From Hyphomonas sp. Mor2 (GTDB taxonomy: Bacteria; Pseudomonadota; Alphaproteobacteria; Caulobacterales; Hyphomonadaceae): a stretch of 64,000 bases of DNA. Under the pieces are notes generated by a model that was given only the letters and a program-made list of their open reading frames with translations, did no database searches and was not told the DNA's origin. Of the stretch, positions 61,383 to 64,000 are shown one piece after another. The DNA lies in NCBI RefSeq assembly GCF_001854405.1, contig NZ_CP017718.1:1922001-1986000 (forward strand). Direction: 5' to 3'. Made by a program: the position numbers and the translations under genes. Numbering within the stretch: the first letter of the stretch is position 1; every line of letters begins with the position of its first letter.

Positions 61383-61811
61383 ATGTTGCCACCCAAACCC
61401 ATGCCGAACATCAAGCGGATCAAGAGGTCCGAAAAGGAATGGCGTGAGCTTCTGACGCCTGAACAGTTTCGGGTCGGCGTCAAGGACGGCACCGAGCGCG
61501 CCTTCTCGCCTGGAAACTTTGAAAGCGAAAAGCGTGACGGCGTTTATCACTGCGTGGGCTGTGACACACCGCTCTGGTCATCAGAGCACAAGTTTGACAG
61601 CGGCACGGGCTGGCCGAGCTTCTGGCAACCGGTGCGCGAAAGCGCTGTCGAGACCAAGACTGATTTCAAACTGATCTATCCCCGCACCGAGTGCCACTGC
61701 GCCACGTGCGGCCTGCATATGGGGCATGTTTTCAAGGACGGTCCCCCGCCCACCGGGCAACGCTGGTGCATCAATGGCGTGGTCCTGAATTTCAGAGTCG
61801 CCGGAACCTGA
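61383..61811 (+). CDS. msrB: peptide-methionine (R)-S-oxide reductase
   Basis: A 142-residue repair enzyme for oxidised methionine. The zinc site is CVGC (57-60) and CATC (106-109), the catalytic Cys is C129 in QRWCINGVVLNF, and GTGWPSFWQP is the substrate loop. The family more often has RYCINSAAL; here the Tyr is Trp and SAA is GVV, a mild variation. AAAGGAGG lies before the ATG; a start 11 codons earlier is rejected. Confidence 0.94.
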   Translation: MLPPKPMPNIKRIKRSEKEWRELLTPEQFRVGVKDGTERAFSPGNFESEKRDGVYHCVGCDTPLWSSEHKFDSGTGWPSFWQPVRESAVETKTDFKLIYPRTECHCATCGLHMGHVFKDGPPPTGQRWCINGVVLNFRVAGT

Positions 61812-61878
61812 CGCAGGCACTGGACAAACGCTTCGCCATGCGTAACTTGCCGTTATTCGATAAATAGCGGAGCTTATC

Positions 61879-64000
61879 ATGCGTCTTTCCTACCTTCTCG
61901 CAGGTGCGGCGAGCGCTGCCCTTCTGGCGGGGTGTGCGTCAACGGCAAACATTGAAACCGAACCGGTTGTGGTCGACACACCGCCTGTTCAAACTGAGAT
62001 TGAGGAGTCATCTGTGACGCTCGCCACCCCTGTCGCCAAACGCGAACTCAAGACGATCGAACAAGTCGGTCGGACCCGCGTCGACCCGTACAATTGGATG
62101 AAGGATGAGAACTGGCAGCAAGTGATGCAGGACCCCACTGTCCTGCGCGCTGACATCCGCGAATATCTGGAGGCGGAAAACGCTTACACCAAGGCCAAAC
62201 TGGAAGAACCATTGGACGGGCTCAAGGAAGAGCTGTTCACCGAAATGCGTGGTCGGATCAAGGAGGATGACAGCTCCCTGCCCTCCGTAGATGGGCCCTA
62301 TGCCTATCTCACCCGTTTTCGCACGGGCGGAGAGTATCCGATCATTGCCCGCAAGGACGCGGCGGACATTTACAACAAAGAAGCTGAAGACGAGATCCTG
62401 CTGGATGGCGATGCTATGGGCGAAGGCCAGCCCTATTTCGCGTTCAATGATGTCGAGCATAGCCCGAACCACAAACTCATCGCCTATGCCGTCGATACGC
62501 AGGGCAGCGAGTTCTACGACATCAAGTTCAAGAATCTCGAAACCGGCGAAGACCTGCCGGATGTGATCGAGAATACCTATGGCTCCTTCGTCTGGGGGGC
62601 GAATTCCGATCGCGTTTACTGGATTGAGCGCAATGATGAAGGCCGACCCGCCGCGGTTCACATGTACAAGCTGGGCGGAGACGGCTCGACCGAGATCTAT
62701 CGCGAGCAGGATCCGGGTTTCTTCCTCGCCGTGAGCGAGTCCCAGTCCGGCGCGTACATCTTTGTCGGCGCTGGCAGCCACACCACGTCTGAGATCCACT
62801 ATTTCAAGGCTGACGCCGAGACGCCTGAACTCAAGACCATCGCCCCGCGAGAAACCGACGTGGAATACAGCGTCGAGCATTGGGGCGATCAGTTCGTTAT
62901 TTCCACGAATGTGGACGGCGCCGTGGACTTCAAGATCGTCACCGCGCCAACAGACGCCCCTGGCCGCGAGAACTGGACAGATATTGTCCCACACGCCCCC
63001 GGCACGCTTATCCTCGGCATGGATGTGTTGAAAGATCACTTCATCCGGCTCGAGCGTCATGAAGGCTTGCCGCGCATCATTGTTCGCGACCGGGTAAGCG
63101 GCGCTGAAGAGACCATTGCGTTTGATGAAGAAGCGTATTCGCTCGGCACCTCAGTGGGCTACGAGTATGATACCAGCAAGATGCGGATCAATTATTCGTC
63201 GCCGTCCACGCCAGCGCAAGTGTTCGACTATGATCTTGCCACCCAGGAACGGATCCTGCGCAAGGAACAGGAAGTTCCCTCGGGCCACAATGCGGAAGAC
63301 TATAAGGTGAAACGCGTGCTGGCGCCGGCCCGCGATGGAGAGACGGTGCCGGTGACGATCCTCTACCACAAGGATACGCCAATCGATGGCAGCGCCCCGA
63401 TGCTGCTCTATGGCTATGGCTCATACGGTGTGACCATCTCCGCCCGTTTCCGAACCACGCCTCTGGCGCTCGCTGATCGCGGCATGGTCTACGCCATTGT
63501 CCATCCTCGCGGCTCGATGGCCAAAGGCTATCAATGGTATCTGGACGGAAAGCTGGAAAAGAAGGTGAATACGTTCAATGACTATGTCGATGCGGGCAAT
63601 TTCCTGATCTCGGAAGGCTACTCTTCCCGTGGCAATGTCGTCGGCATGGGCGGGTCCGCAGGTGGCCTGCTGATGGGTGCAGTGGCGAACCAGGACCCGG
63701 AAATGTTCGCCGGGATCATCGCGGCGGTGCCGTTTGTCGACGTCATCAACACCATGTCCGACGAAAGCCTGCCGCTGACGCCGCCAGAATGGCCCGAATG
63801 GGGCAACCCGATCACCAGCGCCGAGGACTATGACACGATCATGGCCTACAGCCCGTATGATCAGGTCGTGGACAAGCCGTATCCAGCCATGCTCATCACC
63901 GGCGGTCTCTCCGATCCACGCGTGACCTATTGGGAGCCCAGCAAGTGGGCGGCGAAACTGCGCCACGAGGCGCCGGACGCTGGTCCATACTACCTCCGCA
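61879..64000 (+). CDS. S9 family prolyl oligopeptidase-like lipoprotein (cut by window end)
   Basis: At least 707 residues are present; the C-terminus lies outside the window. The signal MRLSYLLAGAASAALLAGC ends in a lipobox with Cys19. A beta-propeller (about 55-440) has the RTRVDPYNWMKDE start typical of S9A. The hydrolase domain has the nucleophile Ser593 in GMGGSAGGLLMG and Asp679 in GGLSDPRV; the catalytic His is beyond 64000. It resembles oligopeptidase B and would cleave small peptides in the envelope. Confidence 0.92.
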   Translation, partial: MRLSYLLAGAASAALLAGCASTANIETEPVVVDTPPVQTEIEESSVTLATPVAKRELKTIEQVGRTRVDPYNWMKDENWQQVMQDPTVLRADIREYLEAENAYTKAKLEEPLDGLKEELFTEMRGRIKEDDSSLPSVDGPYAYLTRFRTGGEYPIIARKDAADIYNKEAEDEILLDGDAMGEGQPYFAFNDVEHSPNHKLIAYAVDTQGSEFYDIKFKNLETGEDLPDVIENTYGSFVWGANSDRVYWIERNDEGRPAAVHMYKLGGDGSTEIYREQDPGFFLAVSESQSGAYIFVGAGSHTTSEIHYFKADAETPELKTIAPRETDVEYSVEHWGDQFVISTNVDGAVDFKIVTAPTDAPGRENWTDIVPHAPGTLILGMDVLKDHFIRLERHEGLPRIIVRDRVSGAEETIAFDEEAYSLGTSVGYEYDTSKMRINYSSPSTPAQVFDYDLATQERILRKEQEVPSGHNAEDYKVKRVLAPARDGETVPVTILYHKDTPIDGSAPMLLYGYGSYGVTISARFRTTPLALADRGMVYAIVHPRGSMAKGYQWYLDGKLEKKVNTFNDYVDAGNFLISEGYSSRGNVVGMGGSAGGLLMGAVANQDPEMFAGIIAAVPFVDVINTMSDESLPLTPPEWPEWGNPITSAEDYDTIMAYSPYDQVVDKPYPAMLITGGLSDPRVTYWEPSKWAAKLRHEAPDAGPYYLR

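Noticed and set aside
62008-63060. A 350-codon minus-strand frame inside the S9 peptidase
   Set aside because: It is antisense to a recognisable propeller domain and has no recognisable residues of its own.
1-64000. Mobile elements, prophage, CRISPR arrays or secretion/defence islands
   Set aside because: I found no transposase, integrase, phage structural gene, regularly spaced repeats or tRNA-flanking direct repeats; the two tRNAs sit in ordinary gene context.

Overview
The window looks like ordinary, very compact chromosome from an alphaproteobacterium. GC-rich housekeeping genes (glmS, glmM, gpsA, folD, cysE, lipB, map, radC, thrB, htrA, rarA) are mixed with acyl-CoA metabolism genes, lipoproteins and MFS carriers. 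Gene content and order (yggT-folD, gpsA-yciI-ycgN, biotin carboxylase, DUF547, tandem GPH carriers) suggest the Hyphomonadales/Maricaulales (Hyphomonadaceae-like). That placement is inferred from protein families, because there is no rRNA here. I see no prophage, insertion sequence, CRISPR array or integrative element.

Layout. 0-8.5 kb: enoyl-CoA hydratase, a GYF_2-like protein, a GMC oxidoreductase, a tandem PilZ protein, cysE, then a minus-strand run yggT-folD-small membrane protein-HNH and an SDR/methyltransferase pair. 8.6-20.5 kb: a glycine-zipper envelope protein, a 2OG-Fe(II) oxygenase, a nucleoside hydrolase-ribokinase-GNAT operon, a dienelactone hydrolase, and a minus-strand run rarA-ycaQ-dipeptidase-nhaC, followed by an HtrA protease. 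20.5-30 kb: two tandem GPH-type carriers, an acyl-CoA dehydrogenase with a small monooxygenase, DUF937, dusA, isovaleryl-CoA dehydrogenase and an FMN alpha-hydroxyacid dehydrogenase. 29.5-41.6 kb: an orphan OmpR-type regulator divergent from an L,D-transpeptidase, a flavin oxidoreductase divergent from its probable TetR repressor, yggS/thiE, glmM, a cysteine-rich lipoprotein, glmS, an overlooked 38-residue membrane ORF, a second TetR, then gpsA-yciI-ycgN. 41.6-52.5 kb: TraB/GumN lipoprotein, tRNA-Arg(CCG), two glycosyltransferases, DUF547, tRNA-Leu(GAG), lipB, two DUF805-type membrane proteins, a biotin carboxylase subunit, and a short BLUF photoreceptor followed by a TerB-like repeat protein. 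52.7-64 kb (all plus strand): map-radC, two tandem MFS carriers, thrB, DUF2189, an acyl-CoA synthetase, a MaoC hydratase, msrB and an S9 peptidase cut by the window end.

How the genes work together. glmM and glmS supply amino sugars for the wall. The L,D-transpeptidase, HtrA, glycine-zipper protein and lipoproteins act in the envelope. Enoyl-CoA hydratase, two acyl-CoA dehydrogenases, acyl-CoA synthetase, MaoC protein and biotin carboxylase point to fatty-acid and branched-chain amino-acid use. Nucleoside hydrolase plus ribokinase recover ribose from nucleosides.

Most notable signals: a BLUF to TerB-like gene pair that could be a small light-sensing module; a paired 13-bp operator between a TetR gene and a flavoenzyme; phased TTCAG repeats before the glycine-zipper gene; a small membrane ORF with its own expression signals; and five convergent gene pairs whose stop codons overlap by exactly 4 bp. 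Every stretch without a called gene is shorter than about 230 bases.
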